Shown here piece by piece: positions 11,097-22,853 of a DNA stretch of 64,000 bases (positions within the stretch are counted from its first letter, which is position 1; the number at the start of each line of letters is the position of its first letter). The notes beneath the pieces are model-generated. The model saw only the letters and a list, made by a program, of their open reading frames with translations. It was not told the origin of the DNA and did no database searches. Origin of the DNA: Leucosporidium creatinivorum (Eukaryota; Basidiomycota; Microbotryomycetes; Leucosporidiales; Leucosporidiaceae); NCBI GenBank assembly GCA_001600635.1, contig BCKL01000003.1:1-64000 (forward strand), read 5' to 3'. The position numbers and the translations under genes are program-made.

Positions 11097-12238
11097 CTAC
11101 TTGTTCTCCACCTTGATGAGCTTGAAGGTGACGTTGATAGTGATCTTCTTCGACTCCGAGACGATGTAAAGCTGCGGGTCAAAGAAGCTCGTCAGCCTCT
11201 ACTCGTAGTTCGGCGAGAAGAGCTCGCCGAGAGCTCGCCGAGAAGAGCTCGGCGTACGTATTGCTGCTTGTGAGGCTGGATGTCGATAGGCTCCCAGCGC
11301 TTGAGCTCAGTAGTGTTGAGCACTCCGTCATGGTCGGGAAGGCGGTTGCAGTGGACGACGAGGATCGGGGCGGGGCCGTTGTGGGCTGTGAGGATCGAGG
11401 TCAGCGAGCGCCGACCTTGGACACGAGAGAGCCAGGACGTACGAGCAACGCAGCGGCTCATCTTGACAATGGTGCGAGTGATCTGGTGCAGTCTCAGGAG
11501 TCAGTAACGCCACCTATCGCTGAAGATTAGCGAAAAGCGTACATTAATCGAAATGCTGAGGGTGATTTCGAGCTTGGTGATCTTCCTGCCGAACTCGAGA
11601 TGCTCGAGCAAGTTGGCGAGCGCCTCGCGAGTCGTCGGAGAGCCTGAAGGTCCCAAGGTAAGAGCAGAGATGGCAGGAGTCGACGAAGAGCGTCTCTGAG
11701 GGATGGCGGAAGGGTCGGCGCCGATGTCTTGATCGAGGTGCATGAAGGTCCCTTGGCTGTCGGAGAGCAGAAAGATTAGCAAAAAGTAAGCGTGAGTTGT
11801 AGAGCTCACCCTCTGATCCTCTTGGCATCCAACGACTTGAGATCGGTCGAACCGTCGGCGCGAGGTTGAACGCTAAGTGCCCTCGCCGAGTCCAACTGCA
11901 GCGCCCTCGTCGCTCCCGTCAACGAGCGATGCATGTGCCCATCGTTTCTACTCCCCTGCTGCCCCATCAAGGATCCCGAAAGGACTCCAGCATGCGTCTC
12001 GCGGGAAGCGAAGACGGAAGGGCGAACTGGCGCCGAAGGAGTGTCGGAGGAGCCGTCCGAGTCGTTGCCATCCTGCTCAGAGTCGGTATCGCTGTGGGTG
12101 TGCTTGTCGGAGTAGTTGGGCTGTGTAGGGAGCGCAGAGATCTGCGGATTTGAACGAGGTGTCAGCGAGGCCAGACAGCGCCGGATCAGAGTTGGCACTC
12201 ACTGCTGGGCCACGAGAGATGAACACGACTGGTGGCAT
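11097..12238 (-). CDS. Uncharacterised conserved-looking protein
   Basis: Six exons (start MPPVVFISRGPA) join to about 290 residues. The first half is Ser/Asp-rich and probably disordered. The second half looks folded: ALANLLEHLEFGRKITKLEI, TLSISINITRTIVKMSRCVA, ILVVHCNRLPDHDGVLNTTE, then a short end ITINVTFKLIKVENK rich in beta-strand patterns. No family was recognised. All junctions keep frame and use normal GT-AG introns of 50-70 nt with CTGAC-like branch sites, so the gene is probably real. No signal peptide or membrane span is seen. Confidence 0.7.
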
Positions 12239-12412
12239 GTTGTCGAGCGTGGCAGGAACGAACGGAATGAAAGAGCGAGAACGAGAAAGTTGCAACAAGA
12301 GTGGAAAAGGAGTGGCCCTCGGAGGGCGGGGAGCGACGAAACGCAAGGGGGCAAGCGATGAGAGGGAGGGAAAATCGAAGTACAACAGAGTACAAAAAGA
12401 TACAAAACCACT

Positions 12413-14253
12413 TCAAGCAGACGGACCAGCCGTCGAAGCCCCTCCTGCACCATCCCCCTCGCCTCCGCCGCCTCCTCCTTTGTGCGCAGGAGGAGGAGGA
12501 GCAGGGCCATCGCCGTTCTGAAGCCAAGTCAACGGGTCGACGACGCCAGGAGGAAGAGGAAGAGGGTACTTGGCTGCCTTGCGAAAGCGACTGTGGTCGA
12601 GTTGGGTGAAGTCGGGGGCGTTGACGAGTTGGAGGAGATACCTATCGAGCAGCGAGGGTCAGCCAGAGTAGCGGACCGAGAACGTCGAACCTCACCTTGC
12701 GGCATAGGCGAGCTCGTTGTCGGTGTGAGTATTGAACAGAGCGTCCTTGTAGGCTTTGACTTTGAGGCCGTTCTTGGGGTTCATCGCGCTGGGGTAGAGA
12801 GGGTGCAGTCAGCGACGGCCGACCGACAGTCTAAGGGCGACTCACAAGTTTCGGCCCAGGTCGTCGAGATGAATCGTGTTGGCCGAAGAGTAGAAGTCGG
12901 GGAACTTGGCCCACAGCAGGCCGAGCGCCTTGACTTCATGCTTGTAGGGCTGGCCGTCGGCGCGCTTCGAGTAGACTGTGCGAGACTGAGGGTTAGCGCT
13001 GCTCCTGCTCGACAAGAGGCGGTCATTGAGCTGACCACTGAACATGGGCTTGCGATCCACGGTAGTGATCACGTTGTACTGTTCGGCTCCCTCTCCGATC
13101 ATCTGCAGGGAGCCGGGGCGTTAGAGCAGTCAGTTCGCCGAGCTAACGGGGCGTCGTTCTGCCTCACGTTGAGCTCCATCTGTCGGCAAGGGAGTCAGCG
13201 AGATCAACCTAATGATATCCAAGTCGATAACTCACCAGCTTCTGCTCGAGCCACCTCCAGGATGTTTGACTGAGCGGAATGAACAGTTAGCTCGGCGCGA
13301 GCGAGTCGACGACATCCCGGCTCACCTCCAGACCACGATGTCGTAATAAGGGGAGACAGCCTTGAGGAACTCGTGGAGGTAAGGGCGAGCGAAGTCTGCC
13401 GAACGAGCGCACGGTATCAGCGCGCCGAAAGAAGACGGGAGCCGAGAAGCGCCTCACGCTCAGCGACAAAGTTGTCCTCCTTCCACAAGGTCGTGTCGAG
13501 AATGCAGTGGTCAAGGTCGAGTACGACGAGCTTCTTGCCGGGTCTAGGGGCGTTCTGCAAGTGAGCAAGCTCGCCGAAGTCAGCGAGAGAGCGGAGGCGA
13601 TGTGAAGGCACAGCAGACTCACCATAATGTCGGGCTGAAAGCTGTCGATGGCTTCCTTGAGCTTGCGTCTGTGTAGATGCAGAGGTCAGCTCTATCTCTG
13701 CACCTCAGCAGCTCCAAGGCGCGCACCGATTCCTCACTCCCTGCGCCGCTACATGCGCCGCCTCTTGGGCCGCCGTGTAGTCGATGTCCACCTCGACAGC
13801 ACGGTTCTCACTCGGTCCAACTTCCTTGTGCTCCTCGCCCTCCGGCGTGCCAATCTGCACAAAGCTGAGGGTGAGCTCAAGCTCAACGACGCGTCTCCTC
13901 CGCTCTACGCGACAACTGACCATCATGAAGGGCTTGGGAGCTCCTCCTCCCTGCAGCAGTCCCAGCGATACCACCTCTGCTTCATCTCCCGGCAGCTTGC
14001 CCTTGACGAGGCCCACAATCTTCTGGCGCTCAACGGGCACCGACGTCAAGGACCATAGCAGCGCTTTGAGGTCGCCTACAGTATCCGAGGCGACTACATT
14101 GACGTCCAGCTTCTGCCCCTTCCAGTTGCAGACGAGGGCGTACACGACTTCGGCGGGGAGAGCGAGGTCGGGTTCTGGCGCGGTGGTAGCAGCGATGGGA
14201 GGCTCGAGAGGTGCAGCTTGAGGTGCCGTGGCATCAGCCATCGTAGCGTCCAT
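12413..14253 (-). CDS. UBLCP1-type ubiquitin-like domain CTD phosphatase
   Basis: About ten exons give some 420 residues. Order: an acidic/Ala-rich leader, a ubiquitin-like domain (VVYALVCNWKGQKLDVNVVA to QKIVGLVKGKLPGDEAE), then a HAD phosphatase domain with motif I KLVVLDLDHCILDTTLW, followed by ARPYLHEFLKAVSPYYDIVV and the C-terminal NTIHLDDLGRNFAMNPKNGL. This is the layout of UBLCP1, a nuclear phosphatase that acts on the proteasome. In the usual DxDx(T/V) motif, both catalytic Asp residues are present but the fifth position is Cys instead of Thr or Val. The C-terminal tail is Gly/Pro-rich. The start was taken at the first ATG leading into the Ala-rich N-terminus. Confidence 0.87.
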
Positions 14254-14496
14254 CGTGTCGAAGAGCGAAGCGGTCGACGAAACGGAACGAGCAAGTTGTG
14301 GAAGGAGAGCATAGAGCGAAGTTCGGACTTGGTCGCGCCCCACTCGCTTTCGCTGAGCTTCCGCTGGGCTCGAGCTCGCGTGCAGATGATGAGAAACGAA
14401 GAAGACTTGATCTAAATGCATACCGACAACAATTTGAGACTACAGAACTATATCCAAGAATGTGCAACTCCCTCCCTCTCCCATCGCCGAACTCGC

Positions 14497-16235
14497 TCAA
14501 GCCGACGTCTTCTTCGACGCCCTTCGCTCCTCAGCAGCGATCTCCTCCTCCCTCTTCCTCTTGGAGCTGCCACTCGGCGCCACACCTCCCAGCAGCTTGG
14601 TAGCATCGCTCGAAGTGAAGTTGATGAACGAGAAGCCTCCGTCGGCCTTGCCTCGCTTGCCCTTGGTGCCGGCCTTCTTGAGGGGCACCACCGCTCGAGG
14701 GTTGACGCCGAGTCCTTGTGGCACGGATGACATGCGACGAAGAGGCGGTGGGTGAATGGGAGATGGGGAGGAAGGCGAGGAAGGCTTGTCGTAGGTAGGG
14801 CGACCGCCGTACATTTGAAGAGGAGTGGAAGTGCGGTAGTAGGGCGACTGCTCTTGGCGGTAATGGGGAGGCGTACGTTGCTGGAAGTGATGAGGAGGAG
14901 GAGGCTGAGGGGCGCTGTACTGCTGATCCATGGACCCGTTCTGAGGGAAGCTCCGAGGCATGGCGTCGGCGGAGGAGCCTCGACGGAGAGCGTAGGATCC
15001 AGAGGGAGCCACGAACTGAGGCTGGAAAGAGCCTTCGTGGCCGAATGGAGCGAAAGCGCCGGAACCCAGGTCGGGAGAGGCGGGAGCGGAACGAGGGCGA
15101 GGAGGAGGGACGAAGCCAGCAGCGAACGCCGAGGTAGGGGTGCTCGTGGTCGAGTAATCGGGAGCGAAGCCAAACTGGCCTTGTTGCTGGCGATGGTATT
15201 GGTCCTGGTCGGCGAAGGGAGGAGGGGATCGACGCTGGCCTCGGTGCTGGATGGGGCGAGTGTCGTAGGGGTTGAAGGAGGTTTGAGTTGGAGGTGCCGA
15301 CTGCGCCCACTGGCCCTGGAAGTTCGAAGGCGAGCGAGAGTAGAGCGCGTAGTCCTCGGCGTCGAGGATCACCCCGTTGACCTGGTAGGTCGGTGCGCTG
15401 CTGGCGGGAGGGCGAGAGTAGGCGGAGGAGGTAGAGTTCTCCGAGAAGGCGGGAGGGGAGATGGCCGACATGGCGGAAGGGCCGAGGATCTCGTTCATCT
15501 CGGTGAAGAACTGAGTAAGGGAGTGGAGGAAGTCAGCGATGTGAGGCGGAGGTCGAAGCTGCGAGCCGAACTCACCTGGTTGACGTCCTCGATCGAAGGC
15601 TGCGACACCATAGGGATGCTACCACTCGTAGGAATATCGATGGAAAGATTCCCTCCGTTCCTCTGATAGCTGCCTTGACGCGAGCTCATCTCGGCGGGCT
15701 GAGAAGGCAGAGCAGGCTGCGCCGAGGGGAAGCGCCGGCGCTGGCGAAGAGTACCATCCGACGAGGGAGTTGCGAGCTGGTTGGCGAATAGTGGGGGAGA
15801 GGTGGTGTTCCCTTGCTGAGGTTGCTGAGGGGGAGCGCCAGAGCCAGGGAGAGAGTTGAGGTACGCCGACTGCTCGGCTGAGAACCAAGACCCACTCTGC
15901 ACTTGGTGACCATCTCTTGGCGTGGGGATCGTCTCGGAAAGAGGCGAAGATGGTGATGCCAGATCGTGGTAAGGGTAGATGGATGAGGTGGGAGCCGAGT
16001 AGGGGAGGGCGGAGGAGCTGCGAGCTCGTCGCAGCGGGGTCGCGCTGGGAGGGGAAGCCTGGAGGTAGCTGCTGTTGTCCCTCTCGTCGAAAAGACCGTA
16101 CACCGCGTCGTTGCTCATCATGCCGCCCTTGTCGTCGTAGGGAGCAAAGAGGCCAGTCGGGCCCGAGCCGAAGTTGCTTTGACTGCTCTGGTACGATACT
16201 GTCCACTCGGGGCCGGTGCTGAAGTTGCTGTCCAT
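14497..16235 (-). CDS. Disordered, probably nuclear protein with conserved C-terminal motif
   Basis: Two exons (intron 15511-15575) encode about 557 residues starting MDSNFSTGPEWTVSYQ. Nearly all of it is low complexity, rich in Ser, Pro, Gln and Tyr, with no folded domain visible. The exception is the C-terminus, where GGFSFINFTSSDATKLLGGV is followed by APSGSSKRKREEE and a basic end (ASKKTSA). The pattern (F-x-N-F-T..D..K.L.GVAPSGSSK then basic residues) resembles a motif I associate with fungal transcription-related proteins, but I cannot name a family with confidence. The basic segment could act as a nuclear localisation signal. Confidence 0.7.
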
Positions 16236-17696
16236 CCTTTACGATGCACGCGCGAGGTAATCCGAGGAAGAAGAGAGCCGAGTAAGGCGAGACGGAGGAG
16301 CTGGCAACGGCCGATGCGTCCTTTCGCGGTCGAAGGACTGAGGGGAAAGTCGATGTAGGCGAGTGTAGGAGGGGTGCGAGCAGACGCGTAGTTGTTGGTG
16401 ACGATAGAGACGCAGGGCAGAAGCGGAGCGAGCTAGCGAAGACGACGGATATGGGAAGAGAGAGAAAGAGGGAAGCGAAGGCTCTTGGGCGAAGGGGTGG
16501 GAGGGAGAGAGGGAGCCAGCCCGCCCGAACCCGCGCCATTGCTCTCAATTAGCAAAGCCAACTCTTTTGTCTTCAGCAGGCTTGGATGGGTAGAGGGCGA
16601 GATGGCATCAGGCCAACGAGGGAAGAAGGCGAGCACTTCGGTCGGCGATCCACGACCAGCCCCCTCCCCTTTTGCTCCTTTGCTGCAGCTGCATACTCGT
16701 CGAGGAGGTGGGCCAGCATGCACACTCATCGGCGTAGAGTTCAAAGGAGAATTGCTCCCAAGAGCTCTCGAGACAAAAGCCGACCTCGAAGAGGGAAAGT
16801 CGGTCACCTCCCTTTGGCTTCGCACTCGCCGTTCCTTGCGAGTGGAAGCCTTCGCCCGCTCCACGGCTCTCCCGCTCCTCTCTATGAGGTCTGCACGTTG
16901 TCAATACACCTAGTTTCTCGCTCAGCCCGCCGGTCGAACCACCGCTCCAGCAGGCGCCCTCGTTTGCGAAAGCTGGTCGGCGCCGAGGGTTCTTCCTCTT
17001 GCTCCTTGCTCGCTCAAGCTGGATAATGCGCAATACGGAGCTGGCTCATCGTTCTCGACTGTAAGCCGATGACTGCAAAAGAATTGCAAACCTACCGAAA
17101 CGCCGAGAGCAAGAGCTCAAGAAGCAAGGTGCAGGGAACCCTCGGCGCAGGACCAGTGACCGTTGCTGGAGCCTGGGACTGTGCTGGCTCCACGGTGGAA
17201 AGTGGACCGATACAACACACAGTCTTGGGAGCTTTTGCGCCTGCTGTTGTGCCCTACATCGGCCCATGAACGGGGGTTCCCCCTCCGAGCAGTCACTCGC
17301 CCGTTCTCGCCCAGCCCCGGACCTTGCCTCGACGGCGGCCAAAGGAACAGCACCATCTATCCTTCACTTTTTCCATGTCCTCACGATGCCCTGTAGATCG
17401 GAAGAGACCTTCCTCGACCTCGATTGGCCGAGCTTGCGATCCTCGAAGCCTCGCAGAGGAGGCGGGTCACTGTCCAGGAGAGGGAAGGAGGAGGCCTGCG
17501 CTGACGAGTTACAAGAGCTCGGTGGAACATGCGAGCGCATAGAGTGTTCATTTGGCGTTCGCCTTCGGCGCCTCACCGCCTAACAGATTGAGCATCGAAG
17601 CTTCTCGGCGCGGGAACTCGGCGAGAAACCGGAGATCGCTGCTGGCGCCTGCAAGTGACTGCGAGATGTCAAGAGATACATTCACGATACAGATTA
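16236..17696. other. Long intergenic region (about 1.46 kb)
   Basis: Between the start of the disordered nuclear protein and the end of the membrane protein gene. Open frames on both strands are short or compositionally biased and none shows a recognisable domain. The half nearest 16236 is probably a long promoter and 5' leader. Nothing else was identified. Confidence 0.5.
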
Positions 17697-20020
17697 CTAA
17701 ACAAGAGTTGACGTTCCACTTCCCCTCCTTGGCCAGTCCTTCTCGTCCTCCTCATCCTCCTTCTGACCCTCGCCGAGCACCAGCTCTTCCTTGCCCAGCT
17801 CTACCATGACAAGAGATTGCTCGTCCCTCCCTTCATATCGCACGGAGAGGAAGCCTTCTTTGACTTCCTCCTTGTTGGTAGGAGACGGCTTCTGCTCTAG
17901 AGTAGTCTCGTTGCCGTCAAGACTGACGGCGGGAGGCAGAGGGAGCCAAGGCAGCGTGCGCTGCACGCGCTGAACGAGACTGCTGGATCCGTCGAGTGAG
18001 CGGAAGAGGATAAGTAGAGACACGAGGGTGGATAGTACGCCGTTCATGTAGCACTGTTCAGTGAGTAGCGGCGAAGAAGGAGAGAGGCAACGAACGCCGA
18101 GATGTCAGCGAGTCGGATTCGGCGGGGTTCGAACCGCCAAGACACTCACGGCAGTCAGAATCATGGTCTGAAACTGGGTAGCATTGCTGACGAGCGTGCG
18201 AGGGGTGAGAGCATAGCAGAGTGCGATCGCCGCGCTTTCCCTGCGACGGGAGGATCGCCGAAGGTCAGCACTACGGACCTCTGAGGATCCCAGGTCTCTT
18301 CACTCGGTGGTGGCAGAGAGCAGTGGTGAAAGAAGTAACTGGGATGCGACTCACAGTAGCATGGCCCCGATCAGACCGGCCGTCCAAGCCCGATTCCTCG
18401 CCGCCCACCTGAGCAGTCGAGCCTGCCTCAAAACTCCCGCCAGCCATTCTTCCTCCATCTGCTCGGATCTCCTTCGATCCCGCATCACTGGCATGGCGGG
18501 CCTGATGCGAAGCTCGGCGGCTTGGTGCTTGAGGAAGCGAATTTCGAGGCAGGCGCCGATGGTATAGGTCTGCGCGGAGGACAGTCACGAGGGCCAGGGT
18601 GGTGGGGAAAAACGTGCGGAACATTTGGTCAGCTTCCACTCCACCTGTACGAGTCAGCCGCGACGCACGACGAGTGTAAAGAGCAGAATTGCCGCCGAAT
18701 AGCCAAAGCCGATGCGAGTCCACTTCGACGAGTCGATGAGATACTCCGAGAGTTGAGCGGCCGGCTGCACCAATTGTGCGACTAGGAATAGAATCTGTCA
18801 GCCTGGGCTTAAGAGCATCATACGACAGCGAAACTCACGCTGCGAGAGATCCAATCCGTCGGCGAGGGTCCAAACCTTCTCGTGCGCCCGCATCGTCTCG
18901 CGTGTGTCCAAGAACTGCTGGAACGACTTGTTGAAGTCTTTGCCAGCGAGCGAGAAGAAGACGACGGGAGGTACGACGGCGATGATGATGGGAAGCCAGG
19001 GAACGACGGCGGCGACAAGTGCCTGACCGCGAGACGCCTGAGTGCCGAATCGGCGGATGTAGTATGCCGAATAGGTAGCCCACAGTTCGATGTAGATGCT
19101 AGAGTGGAGATGAGAGGTCAGCGCCGAGGAGGGGACAAGCGAGACACGCTTGACGCCTCGGCGAGGGAAAACTCCGAGTCTCGGCGACAACCACTCACCC
19201 GAGGTATAGCAGCAGAGGCCACAAGCCCTGCAGGCCGACGTGTCGCGTTGGATAGTCGCGACCTTCCGAGATGTGAACGGCGTCGACAATGGAGACCATC
19301 CCGACTGCGAGGGGCCGCAGGTCAGCTCTTGACTGCTCGGCGCTCGCCGGGGTTTTAGAACTCACCTGCAGCGTAAGCCAGTGCGCACAGAGAGAAACAG
19401 ACACTGAGATTAGGGATCAATATGAATCCGTCGATGCGATGGACGAGCCACAGCTTCCCGTGAGCCAGTCGTAAGACTAAGCCCGCGAGGAGGATGAGCG
19501 CCGAGCTGGGACGGGAAGGTAAGCTCTGCTCGACGAGACTCGAACCGACTCAGCCACTCACACGATGAAGACTCCGAATAGCACCCACATCTGGGGTCGG
19601 AAGGCCTTGTTGACCGAGGGGTAGAAAACGCCCTCGAGGATGGGAATCACGAGAGCTGTACGCCGAGAGGTGAGCGGCTGGTCGCTCAGCTGTGTCAATG
19701 AGTGCGAGCTTACTCCAGGGGTTCTCTCCCGGTTCCACATGTCCTAGGAAGCGGTTCGCCCACGGGATGAGCCAACTGGTGTCGACGCCTTCGAGACTCA
19801 TGAGGAGATGGCTGAGTTCGGCTTTGGGATGGCGAGGCGAGGGCGAGAGTGTGCTGAGCGCGGCGGTAGGAAGCTGAGAGTGAGTGTAGGTGTGGCTAGG
19901 AATCGACAAGAGCAGGTGTGAGGGAGAAGAGAGAGAGAGGTGGAACGCTTCGCTCGCTCTTTCGTAGAGGCTACGAACCTCCGAAGGCGACAAGGAGAAA
20001 GGCCAGGAGATCAGGTACAT
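17697..20020 (-). CDS. Uncharacterised multi-pass membrane protein
   Basis: About nine exons starting MYLISWPFSLSPSEVRSLYE give some 570 residues. Hydrophobic spans recur through the protein: MWVLFGVFIV with SALILLAGLVLRL, FILIPNLSVCFSLCALAYAA, GLWPLLLYLGIYIELWATYS, ALVAAVVPWLPIIIAVVPPV, IGFGYSAAILLFTLVV, TLALVTVLR, AGLIGAMLL and VLSTLVSLLILF. This suggests about seven to nine membrane helices. The soluble segment between the later helices has a basic EIRFLKHQAAELRIR stretch. The C-terminal tail is acidic and cytosol-like. I recognise no transporter or receptor signature. Exons join cleanly in frame and introns carry CTGAC branch sites. Confidence 0.7.
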
Positions 20021-20446
20021 GAGCTCTTTATTGGCTATTGAAGCTCATTGGCCTTCATAACACCTCTGCATGAAGTAGCGAGAGGTCGACAGCTTGTCGG
20101 CATGGCGATCATTCAGCGACTCCTCGAGCCTTTCGTCGCCGAGAAGGGCAACTCGCGCTGGTCAGCGGACGAGGAGCTGCTGCACGTTGCACATCTTTGC
20201 GCACGAGCCGTTGGCCGCTTCTAATCTTCGCTCTTCTGGTCCTCGGCAGTTCGTCACGAGCTGCAGAACCAAGGCAGGAGCCGCCTCCTCGAGCTCTTCC
20301 CGAGGTTCGGAGCCGGAGCAAGGGTTGGAGCTGGTGTGATGAGCACGAGGCAGCGATTCAGTCCTGCTTGGTGCGTCGGAAGAAGCTGGTGTCTCCAAAG
20401 CCTCCTCGGCGAGGCAAGCGAGCCAAGAGAAAGGCTGTCTTCTTCG
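20021..20446. other. Intergenic region, possible small unknown gene
   Basis: Upstream of the membrane protein gene. A plus-strand frame from the ATG at 20102 (RWSADEELLHVAHLCARAVG) has a Trp/acidic pattern loosely like a Myb/SANT helix, and a Lys/Arg-rich segment lies further on in another frame. No splice solution joins them convincingly, so no gene is called. Confidence 0.3.
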
Positions 20447-20826
20447 CCGACTTGGCTCAGCGCCGAGTGGGTGAGTTCGCTGGTCGTTTCGTCACGCCAG
20501 CTCGACCCTCACCGCTCGTGCGCCGTGCTGCCCTCTTACGTACAGGAAGCTTCCAGATCGTCTTACATCCGCCAGGTCACCAGGAAGAGCGAGCTCCTTC
20601 GCTCAAACGCTCGCCGAACTCTGAGCTCTCCCCTCGGCGGCCGAATATCTCGACGAAATCCGAGTAACAGCATCTCCCCCGAGCCAGCATTGCAGCCTAT
20701 TTAGACAACAGTTCCGGCGTTAGAGGCGATACGGGGCCAAAGGTCGGCGCACTCCTTGGCGACGGGGCCTGCGAGAAAGGAAGGAGGGAGGGGAGGGTCA
20801 GGTTCGGCGTTCGCTGGCAAGGCAGG
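20447..20826 (+). repeat. Inverted duplication, copy A
   Basis: About 380 bp that recurs in inverted orientation at 22467-22853. Copy A covers the last coding exon of RPL23, the end of the preceding intron, and about 250 bp beyond the RPL23 stop. The coding exon appears identical in both copies. The flanking non-coding part differs by scattered substitutions and small indels. Confidence 0.85.
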
Positions 20827-21652
20827 CGATCAAGACTCACCGGCAATGGCGGATCCCTTCATCTCTCCCTTGGGGTTGACGACTGGAGAAGGGTGGAGCG
20901 ATGGTCAGTTCACGCGGTTCCGGCGTTCAAGGGTTCCGGCATTCGGTCCATCTACGGCCAGCGCCGACCTAAGTGAAACGCCGACTCACTAACTCCGGCG
21001 TTGTCCTCGAAGTAGAGGAAGACACCGTCGCGACGACGCCAGGCCTTGCGCTGGCGGATGACAATCGCGGGGTGAACTGAAAGGAGAGCGAGCAGGTCAG
21101 CGACCGAGCGCCGAATCGTTGCGCCGAGGTCGAGTGAACGCACCCTTCTTCCTGAGGTCGGGCTTTCCCTTCTTGACGGTGGCCATGACCATGTCTAGAT
21201 GTGTAGTGCATTGTTAGCTCCACAGAAGCGCGAAGCCTGAGACTCGGATCGCGACTCACCTCCAGCCGAGGCGGCGGGCAGCCTGTTAAGGCGGGCACCG
21301 AAGCGGCAGACGGAGATGATCTGTATACAAGCAAGAGGAGCGTCGTCAGTCGACTGCACCGTAGCGTTCGGTGGATTTGGGCAGCAGTTCCCCCTCCGCG
21401 TCTCCGTAGGTCCGGCGAACACCTCTAATCTTCCTGCGTGTGGCCGAATCGAATACATGCAACGCATCGGCATCATTCCCTCGCTCCGCCGGTGCTTCTG
21501 CTGCTCTGCAGCTGCCGCAATTCGAGGTTGCGACTCACGTAGAGGTTCTTGGCTCCGGAGTTGTCGGCGCAGTTCATGACGGCTCCAACGGGGAGAGCGA
21601 GCGTCATGCGGAACTTGTTTCCAGCGGATCCTCCACGTCCTCGGGCGGCCAT
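20701..21652 (-). CDS. 60S ribosomal protein uL14 (L23)
   Basis: Six exons encode about 139 residues, the usual length for the family. Recognisable segments are [80 protein letters not shown] and the C-terminal [20 protein letters not shown]. These cover the whole uL14 fold, which sits at the large-subunit interface near the sarcin-ricin loop and contacts eIF6. Codon use is biased toward C-ending codons, as expected of a highly expressed gene. The last exon (20701 to about 20768) lies inside an inverted duplication and is duplicated without the rest of the gene. Confidence 0.95.
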
Positions 21653-22466
21653 TGTTGATTAGAAGGGGTTTGGGGGGGGTGGAAGCTGAGAGGCCGGGTG
21701 ATTTCGACGGCGACGGAGGGGCGAAGGAGAGGGGGTACAGGGTCAGCAATTCGTTACGCTGCAGCATACTCTTGTGTACAACACGCTCCCATCGAGCATA
21801 GTCTCCCGGTGCATCAAGGTGGGCTGCCGCTGCTCGTCAAATCGGGCAGCACCTCTCCCTCCTCGGGCAGCGGTTCCCTCGGCCGCCTGACCACCTGCAA
21901 GAGCCTGGTTTCCCCCTACACCGTCGCATAAACCTCGTACACCCTCCCGTGCTTCCCCCGTGCTCCCGCTAAGCCCAGGGGGCCCTCACGGCTGCTTCGA
22001 CAAAATCTTCGTTCTGTGCTCGAGCCTGGCTTCCCCTCGAGCAGCGATTCCAACGAGGGCGAGGTGTAGGCGAGTAGGTGCAGGAGGAGGTGTTTACGGT
22101 GTGCGAGTCGAATTGGCGGCGCCGAGCTTACAAATGGGGCGTCTACAAAGAGAACCAAGTCCAAGCCCGGGCAGAGCGAAGTTGAGGGAGGCCTCGATTA
22201 AGGAGGCACTCTCTTTCTCCCACTTCTTCGCACGGCTCGACTTGGTCTACAGCTCCTCACGAATACCTGGCAAAGAATTCGACTGATCAGCAGGTCATGC
22301 TGGCTCATTCTCTGCTTGCTCGTCGAGCTGCTCCGCCCGCTCTCTCCCCCTTCGCCGAGCTCGACTTTCGAGCCAAGCATAGGCACCCACAGACAGTTAG
22401 AGCAGCAACAGGGACTATGAGCTATCTCTGCGAGAGTCCTACCGTGCTTCGCAGCAGCCTGCACTC
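21653..22466. other. Intergenic region upstream of RPL23
   Basis: About 800 bp starting at the RPL23 start codon. It should contain the ribosomal-protein promoter. Short open frames on both strands have no recognisable domain. Confidence 0.45.
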
Positions 22467-22853
22467 CCTGCCTTGCCAGCGAACACCGAAGCTGACCCTC
22501 CCCTCCCTTCCTTCCTTTCTCGCAGGCCCCGTCGCCAAGGAGTGCGCCGACCTTTGGCCCCGTATCGCCTCTAACGCCGGAACTGTTGTCTAAATAGGCT
22601 GCAATGCTGGCTCGGGGGAGATGCTGTTACTCGGATTTCGTCGAGAGACTTGGCCGCCGAGGGGAGAGCTGAGAGTTCGGCGAGCGTTTGAGTTGAGGAG
22701 TTCGCTCTCTCTGGCCGTCTGGCGGATGTAAGACGATCTGGAAGCTTCCTGTACGTAAGAGGGCAGCACGGCTCACGAGCGGTGAGGGTCGAGCTGGCGT
22801 GACGAGACGACCAGCGAACTCACCCAGTGCCACTCGGCGCTGAGCCAAGTCGG
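22467..22853 (-). repeat. Inverted duplication, copy B
   Basis: Reverse-complement counterpart of 20447-20826. On the plus strand it contains a CTGAC branch site, a polypyrimidine tract, an AG acceptor and an apparently unchanged copy of the last RPL23 exon. Confidence 0.85.
22533..22594 (+). pseudogene. RPL23 last-exon fragment
   Basis: This stretch encodes [20 protein letters not shown] plus a stop, the same C-terminal exon as the intact gene, preceded by its own acceptor site. None of the five upstream exons is present on this strand, so it is a partial gene copy carried by the inverted duplication. The apparently perfect coding identity means it is recent or kept similar by gene conversion. 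Confidence 0.8.

Noticed and set aside
18121-18138. tRNA T-arm-like sequence (GGTTCGAACC within a stem)
   Set aside because: It is a short palindrome inside an intron of the membrane protein gene. No acceptor, D or anticodon stems could be found around it.
20102-20667. Possible small gene with a Myb/SANT-like start
   Set aside because: The first frame stops after about 40 codons and no clear donor/acceptor pair links it to the basic segment further on. It also overlaps the inverted duplication.
22297-22594. Plus-strand frame ending in the RPL23 C-terminus
   Set aside because: It only reads by chance into the duplicated last exon. The upstream part is not ribosomal, and the acceptor site shows the exon was once preceded by an intron.
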